From: an uncultured Sutterella sp.
Lineage (GTDB): Bacteria > Pseudomonadota > Gammaproteobacteria > Burkholderiales > Burkholderiaceae_F
Assembly (NCBI GenBank): GCA_902463725.1
Contig: CABQGK010000002.1
Coordinates: 186,001 to 250,000 of the forward strand
Length of the DNA: 64,000 nucleotides
Reading direction: 5' to 3'
Under the pieces are notes generated by a model. That model made no database searches. It had not been told where the DNA came from and saw nothing but the letters and a program-made list of their open reading frames with translations. The translations under genes and the position numbers were made by a program. Numbering within the stretch: the stretch's first letter is position 1; each line of letters begins with the position of its first letter. Shown piece by piece: positions 8,149 through 16,877 of this stretch.

Positions 8149-9506
8149 TGTGCACTCCCACGGGCATGAAGCGCCGTCAGGAGCTTCGCGTGAATACCAC
8201 CAAAAGCACCATTACTCATCACGAGCACAACATCACCCGTACGCGCCTCGGCGAGCACGTCAGCAAGCAGCTCCTCAAAGTCATGCGTAGTGGTAACCTT
8301 TGCGCCGAGCGGCGCTAAGGCCTGCGCAGGTTCCCACTGCACAGCGTCGGAGGCGTAGCAGAAAACACGGTCAGCGTGCTCGAGCGCCCCCGCCAACCTA
8401 TCCTTCATCGTGCCGAGCTTCATCGTATTGCTTCGAGGCTCGAGCACCGCTAGGATACGGTGCCCCGCGTACTTTTGACGCACCGCTTCAAGCGTCTCAG
8501 CGATGGCCGTCGGATGATGCGCAAAATCGTCGATAACCGTCACTCCAGCCTCCACGCCTCGGACCTCTTGTCGGCGCTTGACACCGCTAAAGGCAGCAAG
8601 CGCCTCGAGCCCCTTCTCAATCGAAACGCCAACATCATGCGCGGCAGCCAAGGCTGCGAGCGCATTGAGCGCGTTATAGCGTCCTGGCATCGAGAGGTGT
8701 AGCGGCCCATAGACGGTCTTGCCAAAAGCCACCTCGAGCTTATCTGTCAGATGCCAGCCCGAAGCATCATCAAAGCGCTCAAGACGCGACCAGCAACCAC
8801 GGGCGAGCACCCGCTCAAGGGCAGCAGAGCGCGCGTTAGAAATCACGAGTCCTTTAGCGGGCATCGTGCGCACGAGATGGTGAAATTGCGTTTCAATCGC
8901 CGCAAGATCAGCAAAGATGTCCGCATGGTCATACTCAAGGTTATTCAAGATGGCTGTACGCGGGCGATAGTGCACAAACTTGCTGCGCTTATCAAAGAAG
9001 GCCGTGTCATACTCGTCAGCCTCGATCACAAAGGAGGTTCCTGGCGCTTTAGCACCCAGCAGGGCACTACGCGGACTCCACTGTGGCACCCCTCCAATCA
9101 AATAGCCAGCGTCTAAGCCAGCGTGGCGCAAAATCCACGCGAGCATCGATGTCGTGGTCGTCTTACCGTGCGTACCAGCCACCGCAAGGACATGCCGTCC
9201 CAAGAGCACATGCTCGGAGAGCCACGCAGGCCCCGAGGTGTAAGCGAGTCCTCGATTGAGAATTTCTTCTAGTAGAGGATTCCCACGTGAGATCGCGTTG
9301 CCAATCACAAAAACGTCGGGCGAAAAGGTTTCGATCTGACTAGGATCCCACCCTTCAACGAGCGCAATTCCCGCCGCTTCCAGCGCGGTACTCATCGGCG
9401 GATAGACCTTGGCGTCACAGCCCGTGACGTGATGCCCCGCCTCTTTGGCTAGCTGCGCGACGCCACCCATAAAGGTGCCGCAGATCCCGACAATATGAAT
9501 GTGCAT
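8145..9506 (-). CDS. mpl: UDP-MurNAc:L-Ala-gamma-D-Glu-meso-DAP ligase (murein recycling)
   Basis: A 453-aa Mur-ligase paralogue. It joins the murein tripeptide recovered from old wall directly to UDP-MurNAc. The N-terminal Rossmann part begins MHIHIVGICGTFMGGVA, as in Mpl rather than MurC (GIGGAGM). The ATP loop is GTHGKTTTTSML, and the C-terminal domain has IDDFAHHPTA and LEPRSNTMKLG, both typical of Mpl. A separate murC lies in the dcw cluster of this window, which confirms the assignment. With ampD and the lytic transglycosylase it outlines a recycling route. First gene of the mpl-yqiA pair. Confidence 0.95.
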   Translation of the reverse strand: MHIHIVGICGTFMGGVAQLAKEAGHHVTGCDAKVYPPMSTALEAAGIALVEGWDPSQIETFSPDVFVIGNAISRGNPLLEEILNRGLAYTSGPAWLSEHVLLGRHVLAVAGTHGKTTTTSMLAWILRHAGLDAGYLIGGVPQWSPRSALLGAKAPGTSFVIEADEYDTAFFDKRSKFVHYRPRTAILNNLEYDHADIFADLAAIETQFHHLVRTMPAKGLVISNARSAALERVLARGCWSRLERFDDASGWHLTDKLEVAFGKTVYGPLHLSMPGRYNALNALAALAAAHDVGVSIEKGLEALAAFSGVKRRQEVRGVEAGVTVIDDFAHHPTAIAETLEAVRQKYAGHRILAVLEPRSNTMKLGTMKDRLAGALEHADRVFCYASDAVQWEPAQALAPLGAKVTTTHDFEELLADVLAEARTGDVVLVMSNGAFGGIHAKLLTALHARGSAQ

Positions 9507-10144
9507 GAGGTATGACTCCGTTTTCTCGACTGCTCTCAGTTGACCGAAGGCCTATCAGCGTGCGGCATCAAGCGCGCTTTCTCGCATCAGGCTCTAGCAG
9601 AAGCATTGTAGCGCGAGCCGTAGTGTGGCCATTTATGAGAGGCTCCTCCCATGCGCAAGAACTCCTCTGCACCGCGTGAGCTACACACATCATCCGCATA
9701 CCAAATTGTGGCTTCAACCGCGAAATTGCAAGATTTCATTCAAAAAAAACCCTGATTTTCGCGCTATGATTAGCCCCTCATAACCCGCGCGAAAGCTTGT
9801 TCGCAAGTAGTGAGCCGCCGTGGCAAGGCTGCCTTGGCGTGTCGCTTTCACCTCAAAAACCCCTTTACTTTTCGGTAAAAATTGGTGAGAATTGCGATGA
9901 GATAAGCGCAGGTTGCATAAATTTGATGAATTTTGCTTCGGCCCATGAGGTGCCGAACCGCAACCTTGCCATACCACGGCCTCTGCCGCATGGCGGCGCT
10001 ACCATTCTTGAAGCGCTCTGCCCGTGTGCCGTCGGCACGCTAGCGCAGTGATGAGGGGCAACGTCGAACAAGTCCGCCACCGCTGTCCACACTGGCCGCG
10101 GCAGGCTGAAAGATACAGAACTCAATGAAAAAGGCATCAGCATC
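9507..10144. other. 638-nt intergenic region upstream of accB
   Basis: No gene could be supported in either direction. A -10-like TATGAT (about 9765-9770) would give an accB leader of over 350 nt. The perfect inverted repeat CAAGGC-T-GCCTTG (about 9823-9835) and the small hairpin GTGCCG-TC-GGCAC before accB could be regulatory. Long leaders are known for accBC operons in other proteobacteria. Confidence 0.4.
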
Positions 10145-10633
10145 ATGGACCTCAGAAAACTCAAGACACTGATCGATCTCGTCGCAGAAAGCGGCGTCTC
10201 CGAGCTGGAGATCACCGAAGGTGAAGACCGCGTCCGCATTGTCAAGCATGCCGGTGTTGCTACGCAGCCCGCTAGCGTGCAACAAGTCGTATTGCCCGCG
10301 GAGGCGCCCGCAACACTGAGCGCACCTGCGCCTATGCAAAGCGCCGCAACCCCTGCAGCGCAAGCACCTGCCCCCGCAACGGCTCCCGCAGCCAAAAACG
10401 GGAAGCCTCTGCCTTCCCCCATGGTGGGCACCTTCTATCGCTCCCCGTCGCCTGGCGCCGACCCCTTTGTGCAAGTAGGCGACCACATTAAGAAGGGACA
10501 GGTCGTCTGCATCATCGAAGCGATGAAGCTGCTTAACGAAGTGGAAGCCGAAGAGGACGGTGTCATTGCAGAAATTTGTGTGGACAACGGCCAGCCCGTG
10601 GAATACGGTCAGCCGCTTTTCATCCTCGAATAA
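10145..10633 (+). CDS. accB: Biotin carboxyl carrier protein of acetyl-CoA carboxylase
   Basis: A 162-aa protein that carries the biotin between the biotin carboxylase and carboxyltransferase of acetyl-CoA carboxylase, the first step of fatty-acid synthesis. The N-terminal helix (LRKLKTLIDLVAESGVSELE) is the AccC-binding part. An Ala/Pro-rich linker covers about residues 44-84, and the biotinyl domain fills the rest. The biotinylated lysine is Lys128 in IEAMKLLNEV. accC follows 17 nt downstream. Confidence 0.97.
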   Translation: MDLRKLKTLIDLVAESGVSELEITEGEDRVRIVKHAGVATQPASVQQVVLPAEAPATLSAPAPMQSAATPAAQAPAPATAPAAKNGKPLPSPMVGTFYRSPSPGADPFVQVGDHIKKGQVVCIIEAMKLLNEVEAEEDGVIAEICVDNGQPVEYGQPLFILE

Positions 10634-10650
10634 CGGGCGGATAAAAGCCT

Positions 10651-12009
10651 ATGTTCGGAAAAATTCTCATTGCCAATCGCGGTGAAATTGCCCTTCGCAT
10701 ACAGCGAGCCTGCCGCGAGATGGGCATCAAGACCGTCGCCGTGCACTCCACGGCCGACGCTGAAGCCAAGTACGTGCGACTTGCTGACGAGAGCGTCTGT
10801 ATTGGACCGGCGCCCTCTGCACAGTCCTATCTCAATATTCCTGCCATTATTTCCGCCGCTGAAGTCACTGACGCGGAAGCGATTCACCCTGGCTACGGTT
10901 TTCTCTCGGAGAATGCCGACTTCGCCGAACGCGTCGAACGTTCAGGCTTTACGTTTATCGGGCCACGTGCCGAAACGATCCGTCTCATGGGTGACAAAGT
11001 AAGCGCCAAGCGAGCGATGCGTGAAGCCGGCGTACCTTGTGTGCCTGGCTCGGATGGTGCGCTCCCAGATGATCCTGCCGAAATCTTTCGTATCGCGCGC
11101 CAAATCGGCTACCCCGTAATCATCAAGGCCAGTGGCGGCGGTGGCGGACGAGGCATGCGTGTGGTGCGCACGGAAGCTGCGCTCTTGACGTCGGTCACCA
11201 CCACGCGCGAAGAGGCTCGTGTCGCTTTTGGTAACCCCACGGTCTACATGGAAAAGTTCCTCGAGAATCCCCGCCATATAGAAATTCAGGTGCTCTCAGA
11301 CAACTTCCAAAATGCCGTCTACTTGGGCGAGCGCGACTGCTCCATGCAGCGCCGCAACCAAAAGGTGATGGAAGAGGCACCTGCATACGGTATCTCCCCG
11401 CGCCTCATCGCCAAGCTGGGTAAGAGTTGCGTGGAGGCCTGCCGCAGAATTGGCTATCGTGGCGCTGGCACTTTCGAATTCCTCTACGAAAATGGCGAGT
11501 TCTACTTCATCGAGATGAACACGCGTGTGCAGGTCGAACACCCTGTTACGGAACTCGTCACCGGCGTCGATATTGTGCGCGAACAGATCCGCATTGCCGC
11601 GGGCGAACGTCTTCAACTCAAGCAGCGCGACATTGTCATGCGCGGCCACGCGATCGAGTGCCGTATCAATGCCGAAGACCCCTTCACGTTTGTGCCCTCC
11701 CCTGGGCGCATTACAGAGTGGCATCTGCCAGGCGGCCCAGGCATTCGCATCGACTCACATGTCTTCGCTGGCTACACCGTCCCACCCTACTACGACAGCA
11801 TGATCGGTAAGATCATTGCTCATGGTGACACGCGTGAACAAGCCATTGCCAGAATGCGCATCGCGCTCTCAGAGCTCGCCGTCGAAGGGATTAAGACCAA
11901 CGCGGCGCTACATCGGGAGTTGCTCCTTGATGAGCGCTTCTGCCAAGGCGGCACAAGTATCCACTATCTAGAAGAAAAATTGCGCAACAAGCCCAACTCT
12001 GCGTCATAA
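10651..12009 (+). CDS. accC: Biotin carboxylase subunit of acetyl-CoA carboxylase
   Basis: A 452-aa ATP-grasp enzyme that carboxylates the biotin on AccB. It begins MFGKILIANRGEIALRIQRAC, the family hallmark. The glycine-rich ATP lid is KASGGGGGRGMRVV, and the active-site region includes ERDCSMQRRNQKVMEEAP and EMNTRVQVEHPVTE. The length matches E. coli AccC. It is co-transcribed with accB and ends at a strong hairpin. Confidence 0.98.
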   Translation: MFGKILIANRGEIALRIQRACREMGIKTVAVHSTADAEAKYVRLADESVCIGPAPSAQSYLNIPAIISAAEVTDAEAIHPGYGFLSENADFAERVERSGFTFIGPRAETIRLMGDKVSAKRAMREAGVPCVPGSDGALPDDPAEIFRIARQIGYPVIIKASGGGGGRGMRVVRTEAALLTSVTTTREEARVAFGNPTVYMEKFLENPRHIEIQVLSDNFQNAVYLGERDCSMQRRNQKVMEEAPAYGISPRLIAKLGKSCVEACRRIGYRGAGTFEFLYENGEFYFIEMNTRVQVEHPVTELVTGVDIVREQIRIAAGERLQLKQRDIVMRGHAIECRINAEDPFTFVPSPGRITEWHLPGGPGIRIDSHVFAGYTVPPYYDSMIGKIIAHGDTREQAIARMRIALSELAVEGIKTNAALHRELLLDERFCQGGTSIHYLEEKLRNKPNSAS

Positions 12010-12024
12010 TTAAGCGCATACTGA

Positions 12025-12056
12025 AAGAAGCCAGATCCTCAGCGGTCTGGCTTCTT
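12025..12056 (+). terminator. Terminator after accC
   Basis: An 11-bp perfect stem (AAGAAGCCAGA / TCTGGCTTCTT) with a 10-nt loop lies 15 nt after the accC stop. The T tract is short (TTCTTC), so some read-through into prmA is possible. Confidence 0.7.
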
Positions 12057-12087
12057 CAACTTATTCAACTCGCTTCCCCGGTACACG

Positions 12088-12987
12088 ATGAGACAAATCA
12101 AACTGACTGCTGATGAACGAAACGCAGAAACGCTAGCCGACATGCTCATGGACGCTGGCGCGCTCTCTGCGGCCATTGAAGACGCCGATGCCGAAAGCCT
12201 CGATGAACGTCCGCTCTATGGGGAGCCAGGTATGGAGCCAGAAAACTGCGCTTGGCCTCGCTCTATCGTCTCCGTGCTCTGTGAAGATGACTTCGATATC
12301 GAGCTTCATCTCGCTGTGGCCTCACGCTCTCTCTCGATCAAAGAGCCCATCGAAATCATCGAAAATACCCCGCTTGAAAATCAAGATTGGGTACGCATCA
12401 CACAAGCGAATTTTCAGCCGATGAAAATCAGCCGTCGTCTCTGGATCGTGCCCACTTGGCACGAACTGCCGGACGAAAACGCCATCAACTTGCGCATGGA
12501 TCCAGGGGTAGCCTTCGGAACGGGCTCTCACCCGACCACGCACCTCTGTCTAGAGTGGCTCGATGAGCACGTCAAAGCCGACGATTCCATCCTCGACTAT
12601 GGTTGCGGCACAGGCATTCTCGCCATTGCGGCAAAATTACTCGGTGCTGGTGCGACGCTCGGCACTGATATCGACCCGCAGGCGGTGGAGGCTAGTGAAG
12701 CCAACGCTACGATGAATGGCGTCGATGCGCTTTTTGTGCTTCCCGAAGACATGCCCGACGGGCGCTTTGATATTGTCGTCGCGAACATTCTCATGGGTCC
12801 GCTCAAGCAGCTCGCCCCGCTCTTGCTCGGGCGCGTTAACGAACATGGCTCGCTTGTGCTCTCTGGTATTCTCCCGCACCAAGTCGATGACATCATCGCA
12901 ACCTATCGTGAGATCGATCCCACGCTCCAACTCTCCCTCTATAAGCAGGAGGATGAGTGGGTGTGTCTAGCTGGGAAACGCGCTTGA
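12088..12987 (+). CDS. prmA: Ribosomal protein L11 methyltransferase
   Basis: A 299-aa SAM-dependent methyltransferase that trimethylates ribosomal protein L11. The N-terminal L11-binding domain (about 1-60) starts RQIKLTADERNAETLADML. The catalytic domain has the motif LDYGCGTGILAIAA and the preceding RMDPGVAFGTGSHPTT, which is diagnostic for PrmA. It follows accC in the order usual for Burkholderiales. Confidence 0.96.
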   Translation: MRQIKLTADERNAETLADMLMDAGALSAAIEDADAESLDERPLYGEPGMEPENCAWPRSIVSVLCEDDFDIELHLAVASRSLSIKEPIEIIENTPLENQDWVRITQANFQPMKISRRLWIVPTWHELPDENAINLRMDPGVAFGTGSHPTTHLCLEWLDEHVKADDSILDYGCGTGILAIAAKLLGAGATLGTDIDPQAVEASEANATMNGVDALFVLPEDMPDGRFDIVVANILMGPLKQLAPLLLGRVNEHGSLVLSGILPHQVDDIIATYREIDPTLQLSLYKQEDEWVCLAGKRA

Positions 12988-13014
12988 GCCAAACCAGAGA
13001 GGAATCCTTCACAA

Positions 13015-13785
13015 ATGGCGAAAATCTTCCGCTGTCCTGCCTGCGGCGCACTTTGGAAAGTTGGCAACGATTTCTCCGGCTCTCGTCTGCAGTGCTCTGA
13101 ATGTCACACCGTTTTCTCCTCGGACAAAGCAGAAATGCTTGAGGTCGATGACGAACGCCTTGCGGCTCGTCTCGCCGCGTTGCGTCCTGCCCCTGCGGCC
13201 CCACGCGAACCGGAGCTGCGCACAGAGGAGACCTTTAGCTCGATTGCTGATGAGCTCTCCGCCTTTGAGAGTCGCACGGGAGGCGTCTACATTCCGCCCA
13301 AGCATCGCAGCGCCTTTGGCTGGGTGGCACCCCTGATCGGCTTCGTTGCCTTTGTTGCGCTCGCCACAGAAGCCGCTCTCTGGGCTCACTCATATGTGCT
13401 CGCACAGTTCCCCGTGCTCACCCCGGTCTATGAAAAAGTTTGCCGCCGCCTGCCTTGTCCCGGCTTTGCATGGCAGGATGCGCATGCCATCAAAGTGACG
13501 GCGACGCTCGCTGCCGATATGGTCAACCCGCATCAGGTGGTGGTCTCCTTGGGACTTACCAACCAGAGCCAATATGCACAACGCTTGCCCTCATTGGAGT
13601 TGCGCTTCTTAGATGCCGCAGGCGATACCCTTGCGCAAAAGCTCCTCGATCCAGGTAGCTACGGCTTGGCCGCTGACACCGTGCTCAAGCCTGCACAGAA
13701 AGCAATGGTCACACTCACCCCTGAGACAAGCTTTCCCATTGCTCCAAGTGCCGTACGCGTCACACCGATGGGAGAGCTTCGCTAA
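13015..13785 (+). CDS. Zinc-ribbon and DUF3426 membrane protein
   Basis: A 256-aa protein with an N-terminal MJ0042-type zinc ribbon (Cys7, Cys10, Cys27, Cys30), a linker, one membrane segment (about residues 101-125) and a C-terminal DUF3426 domain, an immunoglobulin-like fold, probably periplasmic (TATLAADMVNPHQVVVSLGL...). Function unknown. It follows prmA in many betaproteobacteria. It starts 27 nt after prmA, with a GAGAGGAA ribosome binding site upstream. Confidence 0.85.
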   Translation: MAKIFRCPACGALWKVGNDFSGSRLQCSECHTVFSSDKAEMLEVDDERLAARLAALRPAPAAPREPELRTEETFSSIADELSAFESRTGGVYIPPKHRSAFGWVAPLIGFVAFVALATEAALWAHSYVLAQFPVLTPVYEKVCRRLPCPGFAWQDAHAIKVTATLAADMVNPHQVVVSLGLTNQSQYAQRLPSLELRFLDAAGDTLAQKLLDPGSYGLAADTVLKPAQKAMVTLTPETSFPIAPSAVRVTPMGELR

Positions 13786-13830
13786 GTTCTGTACCTCAGC
13801 CAACAACAACCGTCAACGGGAGAGTCTCAC

Positions 13831-14790
13831 ATGGCCGTTTTGATTTCTGGCTCCATAGCGTTTGATACCGTGTTCGAACATGCCGGACGCTTTAGTGATG
13901 CGATTCTCCCTGACGCCATCCCCTCGCTCAACCTCACCTTTCAGGCCCAAGCGATGCGTCGCAGCATTGGCGGTTGTGCGGGCAACATTGCCTACGCCCT
14001 ACGACAGCTTGGCGGCACGCCGCTTATTTGGACCGCCGTCGGCGGCGACGCCGCCCCTCTGCTTGAGCATCTCAAGCGTCACGACATCGACACCTCCGAG
14101 ATCGTCGTGATTCAGGAAACATACAGTGCGCAAGCAGTCATCACGACCGATGCCAATGGCTGTCAGCTCACAACGTTCTTTTCGGGCGCCATGCAGTATG
14201 CGGACCGCATCGCTTTTCCCAAAGAGCGAACTATTGAACTCGCGATTCTCGCGCCCACCACCGAAAAGCCTTTATTGGCGCATGCCAAAGCGCTACGCTC
14301 TCGAGCAATCCCATATCTACTCGATACAGGGCAAACCACCCCGCTCTTTTCAGGGGAACAGCTCTTGATGCTCGCGGAGCATGCTGCTGGCGTGTGTTAC
14401 TCCGACTACGAACAAGAGCTTTATCGAGAGAAAACTGGACTTGATGCTGCAGCGCTCTCAGCGCGTACAGGTGCTGTTTTCTGCACGCATGGCGCAGAAG
14501 GCTCGACGGTGTGGATTGCGGGCGAACCACACCCCGTCCACGCTGTCCCCACGATGGCGGTGGATCCTGTGGGCGCGGGAGACGCCTACCGAGGTGGTTT
14601 ACTCTTTGCACTCGCGCGCGGCCTTAACCCACTTATTGCCGCTCGGGTCGGAAGTCTCATTGCTGCACAAAAAGTCGCGGCCGCAGGACCCACCTACCGC
14701 TATAGCCTTGAAGCCATGCTGCACGACTATCAGTGCGTCTACAAAGAGGCACCGCCCGAAACGCTCACTCAAGAGCCCCGCTCAAACTGA
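13831..14790 (+). CDS. PfkB-family sugar/nucleoside kinase
   Basis: A 319-aa ribokinase-like enzyme. The N-terminal GSIAFDTV and IGGCAGNIAYALRQLGG match the substrate-binding part. The C-terminal PfkB signature DPVGAGDAYRGGLLFAL holds the catalytic aspartate and anion hole. The sequence is closest in feel to the adenosine-kinase-like proteins found next to prmA and DUF3426 genes in Burkholderiales, but the substrate is not shown by the sequence. Probably co-transcribed with its upstream neighbour. Confidence 0.85.
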   Translation: MAVLISGSIAFDTVFEHAGRFSDAILPDAIPSLNLTFQAQAMRRSIGGCAGNIAYALRQLGGTPLIWTAVGGDAAPLLEHLKRHDIDTSEIVVIQETYSAQAVITTDANGCQLTTFFSGAMQYADRIAFPKERTIELAILAPTTEKPLLAHAKALRSRAIPYLLDTGQTTPLFSGEQLLMLAEHAAGVCYSDYEQELYREKTGLDAAALSARTGAVFCTHGAEGSTVWIAGEPHPVHAVPTMAVDPVGAGDAYRGGLLFALARGLNPLIAARVGSLIAAQKVAAAGPTYRYSLEAMLHDYQCVYKEAPPETLTQEPRSN

Positions 14791-14802
14791 TGAGGTAGCC
14801 TG

Positions 14803-15066
14803 ATGAATGACGCGCTCTACGCTTGGTTACAAGCACACAGCTACCTCGTACTCATTGCCGCAGGCGCTCTGGTCTTGGTTGGAGCAATTTTTGACTGGAA
14901 ATGGATCACGCGCATCACCAGCCCGAGCACGCTCGCGGGACTTCGCGCTTGGATAGAGGGGCTTTACGGTGAGCGCGCGCGTTTTGCCTTTGAGCGCTTC
15001 CTGATGGGAGGCGTGGGCATCTTACTCATACTGCTCGGTATCGCCTACGCAGCGCTTGACGCCTAA
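14803..15066 (+). CDS. Small two-helix membrane protein, Imm17-like
   Basis: An 87-aa protein with two membrane segments (about 14-32 and 66-84) flanking a basic, amphipathic middle with GLYGERARFAFERFLMGGVGI. The layout of W residues after the first helix and the RF...GG...LLGI ending recalls the Imm17 family of small membrane proteins, but the match is from memory of the pattern only. No toxin gene is adjacent, so an immunity role is not supported. It starts 12 nt after the kinase gene and is probably the operon's last gene. Confidence 0.6.
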   Translation: MNDALYAWLQAHSYLVLIAAGALVLVGAIFDWKWITRITSPSTLAGLRAWIEGLYGERARFAFERFLMGGVGILLILLGIAYAALDA

Positions 15067-15131
15067 GTGGCGTAGCACTGCGCAAGCAAGCACGCTCAAC
15101 TGCGCGCGTAGCCCGCGTCTCTGAGACCTCA

Positions 15132-15162
15132 GTGGCGGCTAAAACAACGACTGAGCCGCCAC
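15132..15162. terminator. Inverted repeat between convergent genes
   Basis: GTGGCGGCT (15132-15140) and AGCCGCCAC (15154-15162) form a perfect 9-bp stem. There is no T run on either side, so it could be a factor-dependent or weak bidirectional terminator. Confidence 0.45.
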
Positions 15163-15201
15163 GCGCTACGGGATAAATGCTCGCTCATGCACGCATAGCG
15201 C

Positions 15202-15753
15202 TTAGAACAGCACGCTTGCCATCGAAAAGGGCATGACCAACCCTTGGAGTAAGTTAGCGACAAAAAAGAGAAGGACAGGAGAAAAATCAAAACGCCCAAT
15301 CGTCAGCGGCAGACGTCGCAGGGGGCGCAGTAGTGGATCGAGTAGCGTGCCAAGCGCGTAGGTCATGGGCGACTGAGGATTGAGCCAGCTCATGAGTACC
15401 CAAAGAAACGCCAACCAACCCACGAGTTCAAGCGCCCACCGCACCAGCATGGCTACGGGCGCTACCACGAGCGCTAGCGCCGTCACGTGCCCATGCGAGA
15501 AGAGCACATGCGCAGCAACCGTCAGAATCGCACAAAGAAAAGCACAGAAGAGGCTCGCCACATCCACGGGGCCTTGGGGACGCAAGAACTTTGAAAGTGG
15601 CTCAATCAACCAGTCGCTCGCGCGACGCGTCACCATCACAACGGGGTGGCGCGGCGAAAAAGCCCAGACGTAAAGCCAGGCTCTCAGTAGCAAAATCAGG
15701 CCGAAGATCGAGCCTGCCGACACAAGCAGGAAATCCAGCAACTTCATCAACAT
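15202..15753 (-). CDS. YggT-family membrane protein
   Basis: A 183-aa protein with two YggT repeats and about four membrane helices. Repeat two ends with LLDPLLRPLRRLPLTIGRFDFSPVLLFF, the family's conserved loop; repeat one has the matching FLLVSAGSIFGLILLLRAWLYV region. YggT proteins are linked to envelope and osmotic stress and, in some bacteria, to division; the mechanism is unknown. A second start two codons downstream is possible. Confidence 0.85.
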   Translation of the reverse strand: MLMKLLDFLLVSAGSIFGLILLLRAWLYVWAFSPRHPVVMVTRRASDWLIEPLSKFLRPQGPVDVASLFCAFLCAILTVAAHVLFSHGHVTALALVVAPVAMLVRWALELVGWLAFLWVLMSWLNPQSPMTYALGTLLDPLLRPLRRLPLTIGRFDFSPVLLFFVANLLQGLVMPFSMASVLF

Positions 15754-15852
15754 AAGTTAGAGCGATCCTTTGAAAAAACACGTGACATGCTCAGATTATA
15801 CGGGGCGCACGACATAGACACCCACTGCACGCCAAAGCGGCGCGTGCTAGAT

Positions 15853-16503
15853 TCAACTCTCGTGCGCTGCGGCTCTAGCAAGGTGCTGCGGTGTGGTAAC
15901 CACGCGAATGTCTCCTAGGCGGCGTGCCCAGGCGCGCACCAGCGACCAATCAAAAAAGGGGCCAGGATCCTGCTTGCGCGAGGGCGCGATGAATTCATGC
16001 CCTGTAATAGCCTCAATCGGATAGGTTTTCGCAAGTGCGGCTAGAAGCTGAGAAAGCGCTCGGTACTGCGCGCGAGCAAAGGCTCGCTCACCCGTGCCTT
16101 CAAGCTCAATGCCCACGGAAAAATCGTTACAGTTTTCATAGCCTTCGAAGCTTGAGACCCCAGCGTGCCAAGCTCGCATCGCAGGGTCCACATACTGATG
16201 CACTTGCCCATTGCGCCGCACAAAGAAGTGAGCGCTTACCCGCAAGCCACGCAGGGCTTTGAGTCGTTCATCCTTGGTCTCAACGAGCTCACCCGCAAAA
16301 AGCGCATCAACCGCATCGCCCCCAAACTCGCCCGCAGGTAGCGAAATGTAGTGCAGCACTACGAGCCACGGTAAGCGTGGCGCGAGGGCAGCATAGCACC
16401 AGCCGCCCTCACGACGCTCAGGTCGAGGCTCTTGATGCGGGGTTGGGTACTGCAGCGCGGCGCTGTAGCGCCCATTTTGGAAAATTGGACGAATTCGGGG
16501 CAT
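15853..16503 (-). CDS. ampD: 1,6-anhydro-N-acetylmuramyl-L-alanine amidase AmpD
   Basis: A 216-aa cytoplasmic zinc amidase that strips peptides from anhydromuropeptides during wall recycling. Zinc ligands and active-site regions are visible: LHYISLPAGEFGG, RVSAHFFV, RAWHAGVSSFEGYENCNDFS, and GHEFIAPSRKQDPGPFFDW. It is longer at the N-terminus than E. coli AmpD. I chose the ATG at 16503 because an extended -10 (TGCTATTCT) overlaps the nine codons between it and a GTG at 16530. Its product feeds Mpl, encoded at 8.1-9.5 kb. AmpD loss in many bacteria induces beta-lactamase. Confidence 0.93.
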   Translation of the reverse strand: MPRIRPIFQNGRYSAALQYPTPHQEPRPERREGGWCYAALAPRLPWLVVLHYISLPAGEFGGDAVDALFAGELVETKDERLKALRGLRVSAHFFVRRNGQVHQYVDPAMRAWHAGVSSFEGYENCNDFSVGIELEGTGERAFARAQYRALSQLLAALAKTYPIEAITGHEFIAPSRKQDPGPFFDWSLVRAWARRLGDIRVVTTPQHLARAAAHES

Positions 16504-16518
16504 TGCAACCGACTGAAA

Positions 16519-16527
16519 ACAGAATAG
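16519..16527 (-). promoter_or_regulatory. Extended -10 for ampD
   Basis: Read leftward, TGCTATTCT is an extended -10 lying about 16-24 nt before the ATG at 16503 and just past the terminator of the upstream PP0621 gene. It supports separate transcription of ampD and use of the ATG. Confidence 0.4.
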
Positions 16528-16551
16528 CACGCGCTCAGAAGCGAGCAGGTT

Positions 16552-16579
16552 GGGAAAAATGGGGGCGCCCGAGCGCCCC
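16552..16579 (-). terminator. Terminator between the PP0621 gene and ampD
   Basis: Read leftward, GGGGCGC-TCGG-GCGCCCC is a 7-bp GC stem with a tetraloop, followed by CATTTTTCCC. It lies 8 nt after the stop of the PP0621 gene. Confidence 0.8.
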
Positions 16580-16586
16580 TACTTCT

Positions 16587-16856
16587 TTAAGAGCGCTCTG
16601 CGCGCTCGGCACACACCTCCGAGCAATACACATGCCCGTTGCGATGTACAGCCTCCGACTTCGGAAAGTAGATACCGCACTGTTCGCACTCAAGCGTACT
16701 CATCTCAAGCTCCTGCTCAGGATGAATGCCTTGTCGCTCCTCCATTCGGCGAAGACGCGCTTCGGTGCGCCGATGGTAGGCCTTCTGACGCCGCTGTATG
16801 GTCCAAGCAATCCAAATGAGTAGCGCAAGCAGTACGAAAAATAGCAGACGTCCCAT
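16587..16856 (-). CDS. PP0621-family small zinc-finger membrane protein
   Basis: An 89-aa protein: one N-terminal membrane helix (about 3-20), a basic charged helix (RRQKAYHRRTEARLRRMEER), then a small zinc-finger-like part with ECEQCG and HVYCSEVC. This layout is that of the PP0621 family, found next to ampD and ccsA-like genes in betaproteobacteria. The function is unknown. It starts 21 nt after the cytochrome assembly gene and probably shares its transcript. Confidence 0.8.
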   Translation of the reverse strand: MGRLLFFVLLALLIWIAWTIQRRQKAYHRRTEARLRRMEERQGIHPEQELEMSTLECEQCGIYFPKSEAVHRNGHVYCSEVCAERAERS

Positions 16857-16877
16857 AGACGGCCTCCGAAATTCTTA

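Noticed and set aside
9865..10431. A 188-codon leftward frame opposite accB
   Set aside because: Low-complexity Ala/Gly protein that mirrors the accB linker; accB is certain in this stretch.
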